Source: Candidatus Stoquefichus sp. SB1
GTDB taxonomy: Bacteria; Bacillota_I; Bacilli_A; Erysipelotrichales; Coprobacillaceae
NCBI RefSeq assembly: GCF_001244545.1
Contig: NZ_LN852695.1
Coordinates: 186,001-250,000, forward strand
Reading direction: 5' to 3'
Length of the DNA: 64,000 nucleotides
Of the stretch, positions 27,033-34,346 are shown piece by piece. Each line of letters starts with the position of its first letter. Positions within the stretch are counted from its first letter, which is position 1. The position numbers were made by a program, and so were the translations under genes. The notes beneath the pieces were generated by a model that did no database searches, had not been told where the DNA came from, and saw only the letters and a program-made list of their open reading frames with translations.

Positions 27033-28115
27033 TTATTTCAATTTTCCTTGTCCTATATTATAAAATATTTGATAAGTTTCTTTTAAAAATGCTTGATAAC
27101 CACAATAATCATCATCAAAATAAACAATATTCATTCTTTTACATTGACCATGACAGATATTCTTAAATTGACATGTTTGACATAATTTTGAATATCTTTT
27201 TTCTTGTTGTAAAAATTTTTGTGCATTTACTGATTGTTTTAATTTTAAAAGAGAATCATTTTTAATATTTCCTAAACTATATTGATCTAGTGCATAAAAA
27301 TCACATGGATACACAGTTCCATCGCCTTCTATAATAAATTGTAACTGACATTGTCCTAACATACCACAAGTTCTTGGATAATGGCCTTGAAAAATCATTA
27401 ATAAATCTTCAAATAAAGAGATAGAAACATATTTTCCTTGTTTTAAATCTTCATACCATAATGGAAAGATTTGATGATAAAATTGATAAAAGTCTTGTGG
27501 TCTTAAATAATATTGATCTGTAGAATTATCTAATTCAGGTAAACAGGGAATGAATTGAATATATTGAAAATTTTGTTGTTTATAAAACTCATATATTTCT
27601 TTAGCATAAGGAATCATTTGTCGTGTTATTACTGTTAATATATTATAGTCTATTTTTTTCTTTTTCATTTGTTGAATATGTTGAAAGACTTTATGAAATG
27701 TAGGTTCTTTCCCTTTGACTCTCATTTGATTATGAATATATTCATTTCCATCTAATGAGATTCCAACTAAAAAATGATTTTCTTTAAAAAAATCTAACCA
27801 CTCTTCATCTAAAATCAATCCATTTGTTTGAATAGCATAATGAATAATATGGTCTTTTTTATTTTTATGAACATAATCTACAAAATATTGAAAATATTCA
27901 AGTCCAGCCACTGTTGGTTCTCCACCTTGAAAAGCAAAAGTGATGTCTTTTGCATCATTTAATGCTTTATCTATAAGTATTTCAACAGTATCTTTTGACA
28001 TAATCCCTTTGGAATAGTTTTCTCTTTGTTTTGAAACATCACTATAAAAACAATATAAACAATTCATATTACACAAAGATGATGCTGGTTTAATTAAGTA
28101 TGAACTGCTCTTCAT
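27033..28115 (-). CDS. anaerobic sulfatase-maturating enzyme (radical SAM/SPASM)
   Basis: 360 residues from the ATG at 28115 (AGGTGA upstream). The radical SAM cluster motif CNMNCLYC starts at residue 15, and AFQGGEPT (about 62) is the SAM-binding GGE. C-terminal SPASM cysteines are in RTCGMLGQCQLQF, YPCDFYALDQ and CQTCQFKNICHGQC (about 255-330). Such enzymes convert the active-site cysteine or serine of sulfatases to formylglycine without oxygen. The nearby Cys-type sulfatase is the obvious client. Confidence 0.93.
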   Translation of the reverse strand: MKSSSYLIKPASSLCNMNCLYCFYSDVSKQRENYSKGIMSKDTVEILIDKALNDAKDITFAFQGGEPTVAGLEYFQYFVDYVHKNKKDHIIHYAIQTNGLILDEEWLDFFKENHFLVGISLDGNEYIHNQMRVKGKEPTFHKVFQHIQQMKKKKIDYNILTVITRQMIPYAKEIYEFYKQQNFQYIQFIPCLPELDNSTDQYYLRPQDFYQFYHQIFPLWYEDLKQGKYVSISLFEDLLMIFQGHYPRTCGMLGQCQLQFIIEGDGTVYPCDFYALDQYSLGNIKNDSLLKLKQSVNAQKFLQQEKRYSKLCQTCQFKNICHGQCKRMNIVYFDDDYCGYQAFLKETYQIFYNIGQGKLK

Positions 28116-28167
28116 TCTATCACCTACTTTAAACATAGTATAACAATATAATGAAAATTAATCTATG

Positions 28168-28197
28168 CAAAAAGGAATGATTTCACTCATTCCTTTC
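28168..28197 (-). terminator. terminator after the DUF302-fusion gene pair
   Basis: AAAGGAATGA pairs with TCATTCCTTT, followed by TTTTT on the minus strand. Confidence 0.65.
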
Positions 28198-28200
28198 TTT

Positions 28201-28437
28201 CTAGCAATATGATGGTAAATACATTTGAGGATTATCTTTATATTTATTAGCTTCTTCCTCTGTAAGAAAAACTGTCATATGAATTTGTCTTGAAGCAATT
28301 CTATGAGGTCCTGCACACCCTGCATAACCTTCAATGCTAAATTCATAATCATCTTCATGACCTTCAATATCCATAACCTTACCAGACATAACATATCCAT
28401 TCATTAAGAAATAAACAATTGTACCTTCTTTTAACAT
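28201..28437 (-). CDS. small protein of unknown function downstream of the serine-hydrolase-like gene
   Basis: 78 residues from the ATG at 28437; its ribosome site AGAAGG lies in the last codons of the upstream gene. Upstream in-frame GTG/ATG codons are possible but worse placed. The sequence starts with short strands (EGTIVYFLMNGYVMSGKV), suggesting a small beta-barrel. Translationally coupled to the preceding gene. No family recognised. Confidence 0.55.
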   Translation of the reverse strand: MLKEGTIVYFLMNGYVMSGKVMDIEGHEDDYEFSIEGYAGCAGPHRIASRQIHMTVFLTEEEANKYKDNPQMYLPSYC

Positions 28438-28441
28438 ATTT

Positions 28442-29941
28442 TTACCTTCTTTCATAAACACTTGCTCCTACATGAACAATTTCTTCTAATAATTTTTGCA
28501 TTTTTATAATAATTGGATGATTCTCTAAACCATAATGTTCAGCCATTTTTCTTGTTTTTTCAAAAGCTAACCATGTACTTCCTTGTTCATCTTGCCAAAC
28601 AGCTATTTTTAATGGCAATTGTAAGGCAATACTTTGATCTATCAACATTAGATTTGTACCTACTTTTGGTGCTCCAAAAACCAATACTGACGTTTCTCTT
28701 AAATTCATACCAACATCTTGGGCATTCTTAGCATGATCGAATTTTGCAAAGAGTGGAATATTTCTTCTTTGTAATTCTTTTTCTAATTTTAAAATGGTTT
28801 CTTGAACAGATAATTGTCCTTCTATTAAATATAACTGATTATCATCATAATTTGTAGATAATAAATCTCCGAATGCTCCTGCTATTTTTCTACCTAAGTT
28901 TGTAAAATCAACATTTTCTTTATTGGCTAATAAAGTGACACAAACAAGTTCATGAGAATCAGTAAAACGACTTAAAAATGCTGAATATCCTGGAACTCCT
29001 CCTTTAATATCCATGAGTCCACGATGTTTATAAAATTGCCATCCAGCAACTGCTGGCACTTCCTGTCCATTAGGTAAATTCCAAGGTTTATAGATTTTGT
29101 TTCGATTTTCAATATCATGAATTAAAACCCCACCTGCTAATCCAATATCCCAAAAAGATATGTCTTGAGCACTTGCCCATATATCATTATACCCTTTTGT
29201 AACTTGTGGAATTATTTCTATACCAGATTCATCATAACTTCTTGAATATTCTGTTGGATCAATATACTCTCCATTTGTTTTAAACATTTGATGAATATAA
29301 TCACTTTTAGAAACATCTTCATGTTTAAATTGAGAAAGATTTTCATAAAATCCTGTATGTCTTAAATTTAAGAATTGAATCTGTTTTTCAGTAATAAATT
29401 CATGATAACTTTGTTGACTTATTCTTTCTATGATTTCACTTAAGAATAAGAAATTGATAGGATTCATTTCAACATCTTCACCTGGTAAAAAATGAAGTGG
29501 TTCTTCTTTTAATGCATCAATAACATCATGAAATAGTATTTTATCTTCATAATGAGGTAATCCACTTGCATGATGTAATAAATCAATAATGCGGATATCT
29601 TTCCACATATCTGGAATTTCACTCAGATAATATTGAATTGATTTATCTAAATCAATCTTTCCTTCTTCATATAATTGCATAATAGCAACAGCACAAAATG
29701 CTTGTGAAATAGGACCAACTGGAAACATTGTATTGACACTTGCTAATCTTTTTTCTTTAACATCAGATAATCCATATCCAACAACTCTTGGAATATAAGG
29801 AGCCTGAACAATTGCAAGTGTTAAACCTGGTATTTCTTCTTCTTTCATAAAATCAATTATCATTTGATCAACACTATTGTCTAAATAACTAACATCATAA
29901 CTTCCACGCAATTTCATTTCTTTATGTTCTTTTGTATTCAT
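28442..29941 (-). CDS. beta-lactamase-fold protein lacking catalytic residues, fused to DUF302
   Basis: 499 residues. Residues 1-360 align with class C beta-lactamase/serine-hydrolase proteins (FPVGPISQAFCAVAIMQL, LLHHASGLPHY, GGVPGYSAFLSRF). The S-x-x-K nucleophile motif reads P-I-S-Q, the Y-x-N motif reads M-N-P, and the H-x-G before GGVPG is replaced, so the hydrolase site appears lost. Residues about 375-499 are a DUF302 domain (FDHAKNAQDVGMNL, FGAPKVGTNLML, WQDEQGSTWLAF). The Rrf2 regulator gene ends one base upstream. It is probably a ligand-binding or redox-related protein, not a resistance enzyme. Confidence 0.8.
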   Translation of the reverse strand: MNTKEHKEMKLRGSYDVSYLDNSVDQMIIDFMKEEEIPGLTLAIVQAPYIPRVVGYGLSDVKEKRLASVNTMFPVGPISQAFCAVAIMQLYEEGKIDLDKSIQYYLSEIPDMWKDIRIIDLLHHASGLPHYEDKILFHDVIDALKEEPLHFLPGEDVEMNPINFLFLSEIIERISQQSYHEFITEKQIQFLNLRHTGFYENLSQFKHEDVSKSDYIHQMFKTNGEYIDPTEYSRSYDESGIEIIPQVTKGYNDIWASAQDISFWDIGLAGGVLIHDIENRNKIYKPWNLPNGQEVPAVAGWQFYKHRGLMDIKGGVPGYSAFLSRFTDSHELVCVTLLANKENVDFTNLGRKIAGAFGDLLSTNYDDNQLYLIEGQLSVQETILKLEKELQRRNIPLFAKFDHAKNAQDVGMNLRETSVLVFGAPKVGTNLMLIDQSIALQLPLKIAVWQDEQGSTWLAFEKTRKMAEHYGLENHPIIIKMQKLLEEIVHVGASVYERR

Positions 29942-29942
29942 A

Positions 29943-30374
29943 TTATTTTTCCTTTGTATTAGAGATATTTTCTAAATCAATCAGAATATCTCTAATTGTT
30001 ATAGTTGCTAAATAATCCTGACAAACATTTTCTAAATCATTACAAAGATCATCAACAACATGTGACATACCACTACTGATCATACATTCATTATGAATGT
30101 CTCCACTTCGCCATGATGTCTGACAAATATTAATTTGTAAAGCATCATAAATTTGTTTCAATGTGATGGTTTCTTTACCAACTTGAAAGAAATAACCACC
30201 ATTTAATCCTTCTTTTGTTTCTATAATACCTGCTTTTTTTAATGGAGCTAAAACTTTTCTTATTCTTACAGGATTTACACAAACATTTTTAGCAATTTCT
30301 TCACTTGACATTTGCTTTGCTTCCTTTCGCAAATAAGCCAGTACATGAATAGCTATTATAAACTCACTTGGCAT
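29943..30374 (-). CDS. Rrf2-family transcriptional regulator
   Basis: 143 residues. A winged helix occupies the N-terminal about 80 residues (MSSEEIAKNVCVNPVRIRKVLAPLKKAGII, then GGYF), as in Rrf2 proteins. Two downstream cysteines (NICQTSW, NECMISS) could hold a cofactor or respond to redox. It shares a transcript with the DUF302 fusion, so it probably controls that gene in response to redox, nitrosative or iron-sulfur status (inference). GAGGTGATAGG precedes the start. Confidence 0.85.
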   Translation of the reverse strand: MPSEFIIAIHVLAYLRKEAKQMSSEEIAKNVCVNPVRIRKVLAPLKKAGIIETKEGLNGGYFFQVGKETITLKQIYDALQINICQTSWRSGDIHNECMISSGMSHVVDDLCNDLENVCQDYLATITIRDILIDLENISNTKEK

Positions 30375-30461
30375 CCTATCACCTCTTAACTGTAACTTTT
30401 TTTATTACATTTATATCATAAACTCATTTTCCCATTTTATCAATCAATATGCACTTATATA

Positions 30462-30490
30462 AGAAAAGGACAAAATCAATTTGTCCTTTC
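30462..30490 (-). terminator. terminator of Rpn copy 1
   Basis: GGACAAA/TTTGTCC stem with T-run on the minus strand. The same hairpin follows the second Rpn copy at 52535. Confidence 0.7.
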
Positions 30491-31464
30491 TCATTATGAA
30501 GTGAATATGTCTATGTATGTAGAACGTTCCTCTTTGGGAATATCTAAGAAATCTAATGCCTCTTCTAGTGTATAACCATTTTTAGCTATGAGTTTCTTTA
30601 TTGATTCAATCAGTCCTTGCTGCCTACCAATGGTCTTTCCTCTTGCTTCTCCAATGGCTTCTCCTTCAAGCAATCCCTTTCTTCTAATCTCTTCCCATAT
30701 TTCACACATCTCTTGTTTCCCTCCTTCGTTTTCCTTATAATAGCTGACTCTCTTCCTTAGAAACTCATAGTGCATCTCACTTGAATCAGTACAGAACATA
30801 TCATGCATTAATCTCCCTAGTGCTGTATCCTCCTGAATGCTTGCATTCACATAGATAATCTCTCTTCCTTCTTCAAACATCTGATTGTTTTCATCAATTC
30901 TACAATGACTATGATAGATTGGCAATCCATATCCCAATACATCTGTCTCGGTTATAAAGATAATGATCACATTGGGAAGCTTATCCCATTGTTCATTGGG
31001 AAACGATGTATTCGCATCTATCAGACTTCCATGAAACCTCGCTCTTTTAGGATGTGCTCCTTTGGTATCTCTCTGTACTTCAATGTTGATATAGTCATCA
31101 CCATCCCTGACAAGTACATCAATGCTGATAGATCTACCCAGAATATTATTGATATCATACTGAGCATGACATTCAATGATATCAACACTCCTTTCAAGGA
31201 TAATTTCAAGAAACTGTCTGACGACATCCTCATCCTTAAAGACAATCCTCATGAAGTCATCATCCATCAGTCTCAGTCTGGCAATAGAATCAAGATAATC
31301 GGTATTGCCTTCATGAACAAATAAAGTCATTCAATAAATCCCTCCTTATATTGATATAAGGAATCTAATAACAATATAGCACAATAATTGCTTAAAGTAA
31401 ATATTTATTCAAAAGATCCCTATACTTATATATACACAAAAAAAGTTCATTTTTCTTTTTTTAA
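30463..31464 (-). repeat. long inverted repeat, copy 1 (Rpn unit)
   Basis: About 1 kb including roughly 130 bases of upstream DNA, the gene and its terminator is closely similar to 51548-52562 on the opposite strand. The upstream parts match almost base for base. Confidence 0.85.
30494..31330 (-). CDS. Rpn-family recombination-promoting nuclease/putative transposase (PD-(D/E)XK), copy 1
   Basis: 278 residues. The N-terminal about 215 residues are a PD-(D/E)XK nuclease domain of the Rpn/PDDEXK_2 family, with core ISIDVLVRDGDDYINIEVQRD (aspartate and the ExQ pair near residues 73-87). The C-terminal tail has the glycine-spaced GEAIGEARGKTIGRQQG repeat typical of the family, then a short helical end (EEALDFLDIPKEE). 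Escherichia coli Rpn proteins are DNA endonucleases that promote RecA-independent recombination. A close inverted copy lies 20 kb away on the other side of the origin. Confidence 0.85.
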   Translation of the reverse strand: MTLFVHEGNTDYLDSIARLRLMDDDFMRIVFKDEDVVRQFLEIILERSVDIIECHAQYDINNILGRSISIDVLVRDGDDYINIEVQRDTKGAHPKRARFHGSLIDANTSFPNEQWDKLPNVIIIFITETDVLGYGLPIYHSHCRIDENNQMFEEGREIIYVNASIQEDTALGRLMHDMFCTDSSEMHYEFLRKRVSYYKENEGGKQEMCEIWEEIRRKGLLEGEAIGEARGKTIGRQQGLIESIKKLIAKNGYTLEEALDFLDIPKEERSTYIDIFTS

Positions 31465-31591
31465 ATCAAAGAAAATTAAATTTTTTACTAAACAATTATT
31501 GAGTGAAACATGACTAACATATTTACATCATTATGATCTTCTTAATATTTTTCTAGGATATTATAATATTGATTATATATTACTTTTCATT

Positions 31592-31780
31592 TATACTTAA
31601 ATATGACCATAATATAGTATTTATAATTCTATTTTGTGTTTACTAAAAATTTACTTTTTTAGCTATTGGTTATCACCTTTTCACTTTTTTAATGATAGCT
31701 TGAACAACTTCATTATAAACAGAAAGGTGATACCTTTGTATAACTTTTTATCTTCCACCTGCATAGCAGGTGTTTTTTTC
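31592..31780 (+). ncRNA. candidate small transcript with sequestered ribosome site and terminator
   Basis: The 500-base gap 31331-31845 has no ordinary gene. On the plus strand a promoter-like TTGATT-17 bp-TATACT (31569-31597) is followed by an 11-bp stem pairing TATCACCTTT (31671) with AAAGGTGATA (31723), which hides a strong ribosome site. A perfect terminator CACCTGC/GCAGGTG plus TTTTTTT follows at 31756-31780. This could be a short regulatory RNA or the mRNA of a small toxin. Confidence 0.35.
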
Positions 31781-31831
31781 ATATACTCTGTTCTCAACTT
31801 GCTCAAGTTTATTAAATCAAAAAAAGAATAG
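31736..31831 (+). CDS. possible small hydrophobic peptide (type I toxin-like)
   Basis: 31 codons from a TTG at 31736, with AAAGGTGA five bases upstream. One membrane segment (CIAGVFFIYSVLNLL) and a lysine-rich end (KFIKSKKE) give the size and shape of Fst-type toxins. The ribosome site is buried in an upstream hairpin, as in type I toxin mRNAs. Against it: the start is TTG and a terminator-like hairpin lies inside the frame. Confidence 0.3.
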   Translation: MYNFLSSTCIAGVFFIYSVLNLLKFIKSKKE

Positions 31832-31845
31832 CTCACACTATTCTT
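31819..31845 (-). terminator. terminator of the rpmH-rnpA-yidC-jag operon
   Basis: AGAATAG pairs with CTATTCT and is followed by a long T-run on the minus strand. Confidence 0.7.
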
Positions 31846-32445
31846 TTATTCTACATATGAAATTGTAATAAATCTATTTTTTCCTTCGCCTTGGCTTTCT
31901 GTTTTTAAATGACCCATTTCAGAAATCACTTGATGAATTACTTTTCTTTCATCAGCAGGTAATGGATCAAGTTTAACTGCTACTTTACTTCTTAAAACTT
32001 GTTTTCCAAGACGTTTTGCCATAGATGACACTTTCTTATATCGATTTTCTTTATATCCATTTATATCAATACTAATTTCAATTCTTTTCTTAAATTGATT
32101 CTGTACAGCATTTTTAGCAATAAAATTTAATGCTCTTAAAATAACACCATTTTTACCAATCAAAATAGAATTATTATCTGTATTAATATTACAATAAATA
32201 CGTTCATTTTGAATATAAGATACTGTTTCTACAGTAAACTCCATATCTGATAAAATTTTTCTTATGTAATTTTCTAAAAAATCTTGAACCATACTCTCAG
32301 TATAACATTCAATAATCACTTTTTTAGAAAATAAGCCTCTTTTTTCTTCAATAATTTCATAATTCAGCTGATCTGGAGTTATTCCTAAATCTTGACATGC
32401 AAGTTGGACAACTTCATCTACAGTTTTTCCTTCATATGTTTTCAT
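31846..32445 (-). CDS. jag: Jag/KhpB RNA-binding protein (SpoIIIJ-associated)
   Basis: 199 residues. A Jag N-terminal domain (1-50, TYEGKTVDEVVQLACQDLG) precedes a KH domain with LIGKNGVILRALNFI (about 110-125) and a C-terminal R3H domain (about 145-199). It binds RNA and in streptococci influences cell elongation together with KhpA. It follows yidC in the conserved origin-proximal operon. Confidence 0.94.
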   Translation of the reverse strand: MKTYEGKTVDEVVQLACQDLGITPDQLNYEIIEEKRGLFSKKVIIECYTESMVQDFLENYIRKILSDMEFTVETVSYIQNERIYCNINTDNNSILIGKNGVILRALNFIAKNAVQNQFKKRIEISIDINGYKENRYKKVSSMAKRLGKQVLRSKVAVKLDPLPADERKVIHQVISEMGHLKTESQGEGKNRFITISYVE

Positions 32446-32459
32446 TGTTTTGTCCGTCC

Positions 32460-33320
32460 TTATTTTTCTCTTTTCTTTTCAATGTGATAAATTTGGATAT
32501 AAATAGTTCTTATAATTGTAACGATACTTGTTGTAATCCAATATAAAGACATAGCTGTTGGCATTGATAATGCAAACCAAACAATCATAACAGTCATAAC
32601 AATATTCATTGTTTTCATTGATTGTTGTTGTTTAGATACTTTATAACGAGGATTTCTTTTTAACATGATATTATTGATTTCAATTGCTAAATATTGTGTA
32701 ATACCAACAATTGCAACAATAACAATATATTGCCAATGACCACTTGTGATTTGAGACATTGGTGTTAATCCTAATGATAATCCAAAGAGTGTTGAATCAT
32801 ATAAAAGTTCAATTCTTTGAACACCTTGCCACATTGCTAACATAATTGGAAGAGTTAAGAAAGTTGTAAATGAACTCATCATACTAACATCATGCTTTTT
32901 ATATAATGCCTGAATTTCAGCAGATTGTCTCATTTGTGAAGCCTGATCTTTTCTTCCAGCATATTTTCTTTGAATCTTTTCCATTTCTGGTTGAAGCATT
33001 TGCATCTTTTGTGTAGAAACAGTAGATTTAATCATAATAGGTAAGATTAACAAGTTGATGAAAATTGTCATACCGACAACTCCCCAGGCAACATTACCTA
33101 ATGTATCACTAATAAATAAGATTCCCTTAGCAATTGGTATTGTTAAGATAAAATCAAAAAATCCAGCATCCAAACTCCATGGAGTTGAAGCATTAATTGC
33201 ACGATCAGCTAATAAATGTCCATTTGAATCTAAGTTTTGACCACAACCTGTCAATACAAATACAAAGGCCAATAATGCAAATACCTTTAAAAATTTCTTT
33301 GTACGTTGATCTAAATACAT
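32460..33320 (-). CDS. yidC: membrane protein insertase YidC/SpoIIIJ
   Basis: 286 residues. A lipoprotein signal peptide (LTGCGQ, Cys about 26) and about five hydrophobic segments from residue 55 on match the Gram-positive YidC1 layout. The TM1-TM2 cytoplasmic loop has the usual charged PEMEKIQRKYAGRKDQ region. It inserts proteins into the cytoplasmic membrane. Two bases separate it from rnpA and 14 from jag. Confidence 0.95.
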   Translation of the reverse strand: MYLDQRTKKFLKVFALLAFVFVLTGCGQNLDSNGHLLADRAINASTPWSLDAGFFDFILTIPIAKGILFISDTLGNVAWGVVGMTIFINLLILPIMIKSTVSTQKMQMLQPEMEKIQRKYAGRKDQASQMRQSAEIQALYKKHDVSMMSSFTTFLTLPIMLAMWQGVQRIELLYDSTLFGLSLGLTPMSQITSGHWQYIVIVAIVGITQYLAIEINNIMLKRNPRYKVSKQQQSMKTMNIVMTVMIVWFALSMPTAMSLYWITTSIVTIIRTIYIQIYHIEKKREK

Positions 33321-33322
33321 GT

Positions 33323-33658
33323 TTATTTTTCCATCCTTTTATTTATTTTGTCATAGAGAAATTTTAAATCTTTCATATTATCCTGATATGAACTTGTTAA
33401 AAATTTATTTCTTACTATCACAATAAAATCCCTTTTTTGATCTTTATCAAAAATTTCTTGAACCATCATTCTGACTTGCCTTTTCACTTTATTACGCTTA
33501 ACAGCATGACCTAATTTTTTACTTACAGAGATACCTACTCTCATATGATAATCATTTTTCATATAATAGACAACATATTTTCCATTAGCAACAGAATTTC
33601 TTTTATGAATAATTGTCTGAAAGTCCTCATTTTTCTTAATTCGATATTCTTTTTTCAT
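33323..33658 (-). CDS. rnpA: ribonuclease P protein component
   Basis: 111 residues, with N-terminus MKKEYRIKKNEDFQ and the RNA-binding motif GHAVKRNKVKRQVR (about residues 50-64). It helps the RNase P RNA trim tRNA 5' ends. No ribosome site is visible before the ATG: the upstream bases are the T-run and A-run of a small hairpin at 33672-33692. Translation may rely on low structure or coupling. Confidence 0.94.
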   Translation of the reverse strand: MKKEYRIKKNEDFQTIIHKRNSVANGKYVVYYMKNDYHMRVGISVSKKLGHAVKRNKVKRQVRMMVQEIFDKDQKRDFIVIVRNKFLTSSYQDNMKDLKFLYDKINKRMEK

Positions 33659-33671
33659 ATTTTTTTAGAAA

Positions 33672-33692
33672 AAAAACCACATAAAGTGGAAT
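33672..33692 (-). terminator. small attenuator-like hairpin between rpmH and rnpA
   Basis: CCAC pairs with GTGG, followed by eight Ts on the minus strand, immediately before rnpA. It would reduce rnpA transcription relative to rpmH. Confidence 0.45.
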
Positions 33693-33697
33693 TTTTG

Positions 33698-33832
33698 TTA
33701 GGCAGATAATACTTTTCTTCCTCTTTGACGGCGACGAGCAAGTACTTTTTTTCCGCCTACTGTTGCCATTCTAGCTCTAAAACCATGAGTTTTTGCTCTT
33801 TTTCTCTTATTTGGTTGATATGTTCTTTTCAT
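33698..33832 (-). CDS. rpmH: 50S ribosomal protein L34
   Basis: 44-residue, highly basic protein beginning [19 protein letters not shown] and ending [12 protein letters not shown], the universal L34 pattern. GGAGGTG lies upstream. A promoter TTGACT-17 bp-TATAAT lies at 33888-33916. It is the first gene of the rpmH-rnpA-yidC-jag operon, divergent from dnaA across the origin. Confidence 0.97.
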   Translation of the reverse strand: MKRTYQPNKRKRAKTHGFRARMATVGGKKVLARRRQRGRKVLSA

Positions 33833-33887
33833 TCATTACACCTCCAAAATTTCTAATTTTTTTATACACAGTAACATATGCCCCATT

Positions 33888-33916
33888 ATTATATGGGTTT
33901 TACCCTTATAAGTCAA
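33888..33916 (-). promoter_or_regulatory. rpmH operon promoter
   Basis: TTGACT (33911-33916) and TATAAT (33888-33893) on the minus strand, 17 bp apart. Confidence 0.65.
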
Positions 33917-34019
33917 TGAAAATAATGAAAATTCTTTGATACAATACGTATTTTTAGGAAAAAAAACAGGCATAAATTCAGTCAATTTACATATATTATG
34001 AATAGAGGAAATAAACTTT

Positions 34020-34346
34020 TCACACTTTATTCACGTTGTGAAAGAAGTTATTCACAATTGTGCATAATTCCTCTTAACGCCTTATCCAGCTTAATTCTTG
34101 ATTGTGAATGAGTTTAAGCATAACTTGTGAATATAGAAATCTCAAAAAAAATATTCACAATTATTCACAGTGCATAATTATTTGTGCACATTTTTACTTT
34201 ACACAAATTTGTGTATAACCAAAAAAATACCGATTTATCAATACTTTTTACTGTGCATAACTATGTGAATAAGTTGTGCATGGCTTTTTTGCTCTTCATT
34301 TTATTCACAATTTCATCTATAATATGAACTGAAAGAAGGTGAATAT
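34020..34346. other. oriC, dnaA-upstream DnaA-box cluster
   Basis: This intergenic region holds many DnaA boxes of the form TTATNCACA. On the plus strand TTATTCACA occurs at 34048, 34161 and 34301, with a near match at 34027. On the minus strand boxes occur at 34059, 34210, 34252 and 34264. The last plus-strand box lies in the -35/-10 spacer of the dnaA promoter (TATAAT at 34318-34323), consistent with autoregulation. Together with the cluster behind dnaA this makes a bipartite origin like that of B. subtilis. Confidence 0.85.

Noticed and set aside
28442-29941. Beta-lactamase resistance gene
   Set aside because: The catalytic motifs are substituted and the protein is cytoplasmic by sequence; only the fold is retained.
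31634-31735. Longer 65-codon version of the small peptide ORF
   Set aside because: Its first half has no ribosome site and covers the hairpin arm; only the part from the TTG at 31736 has translation signals.
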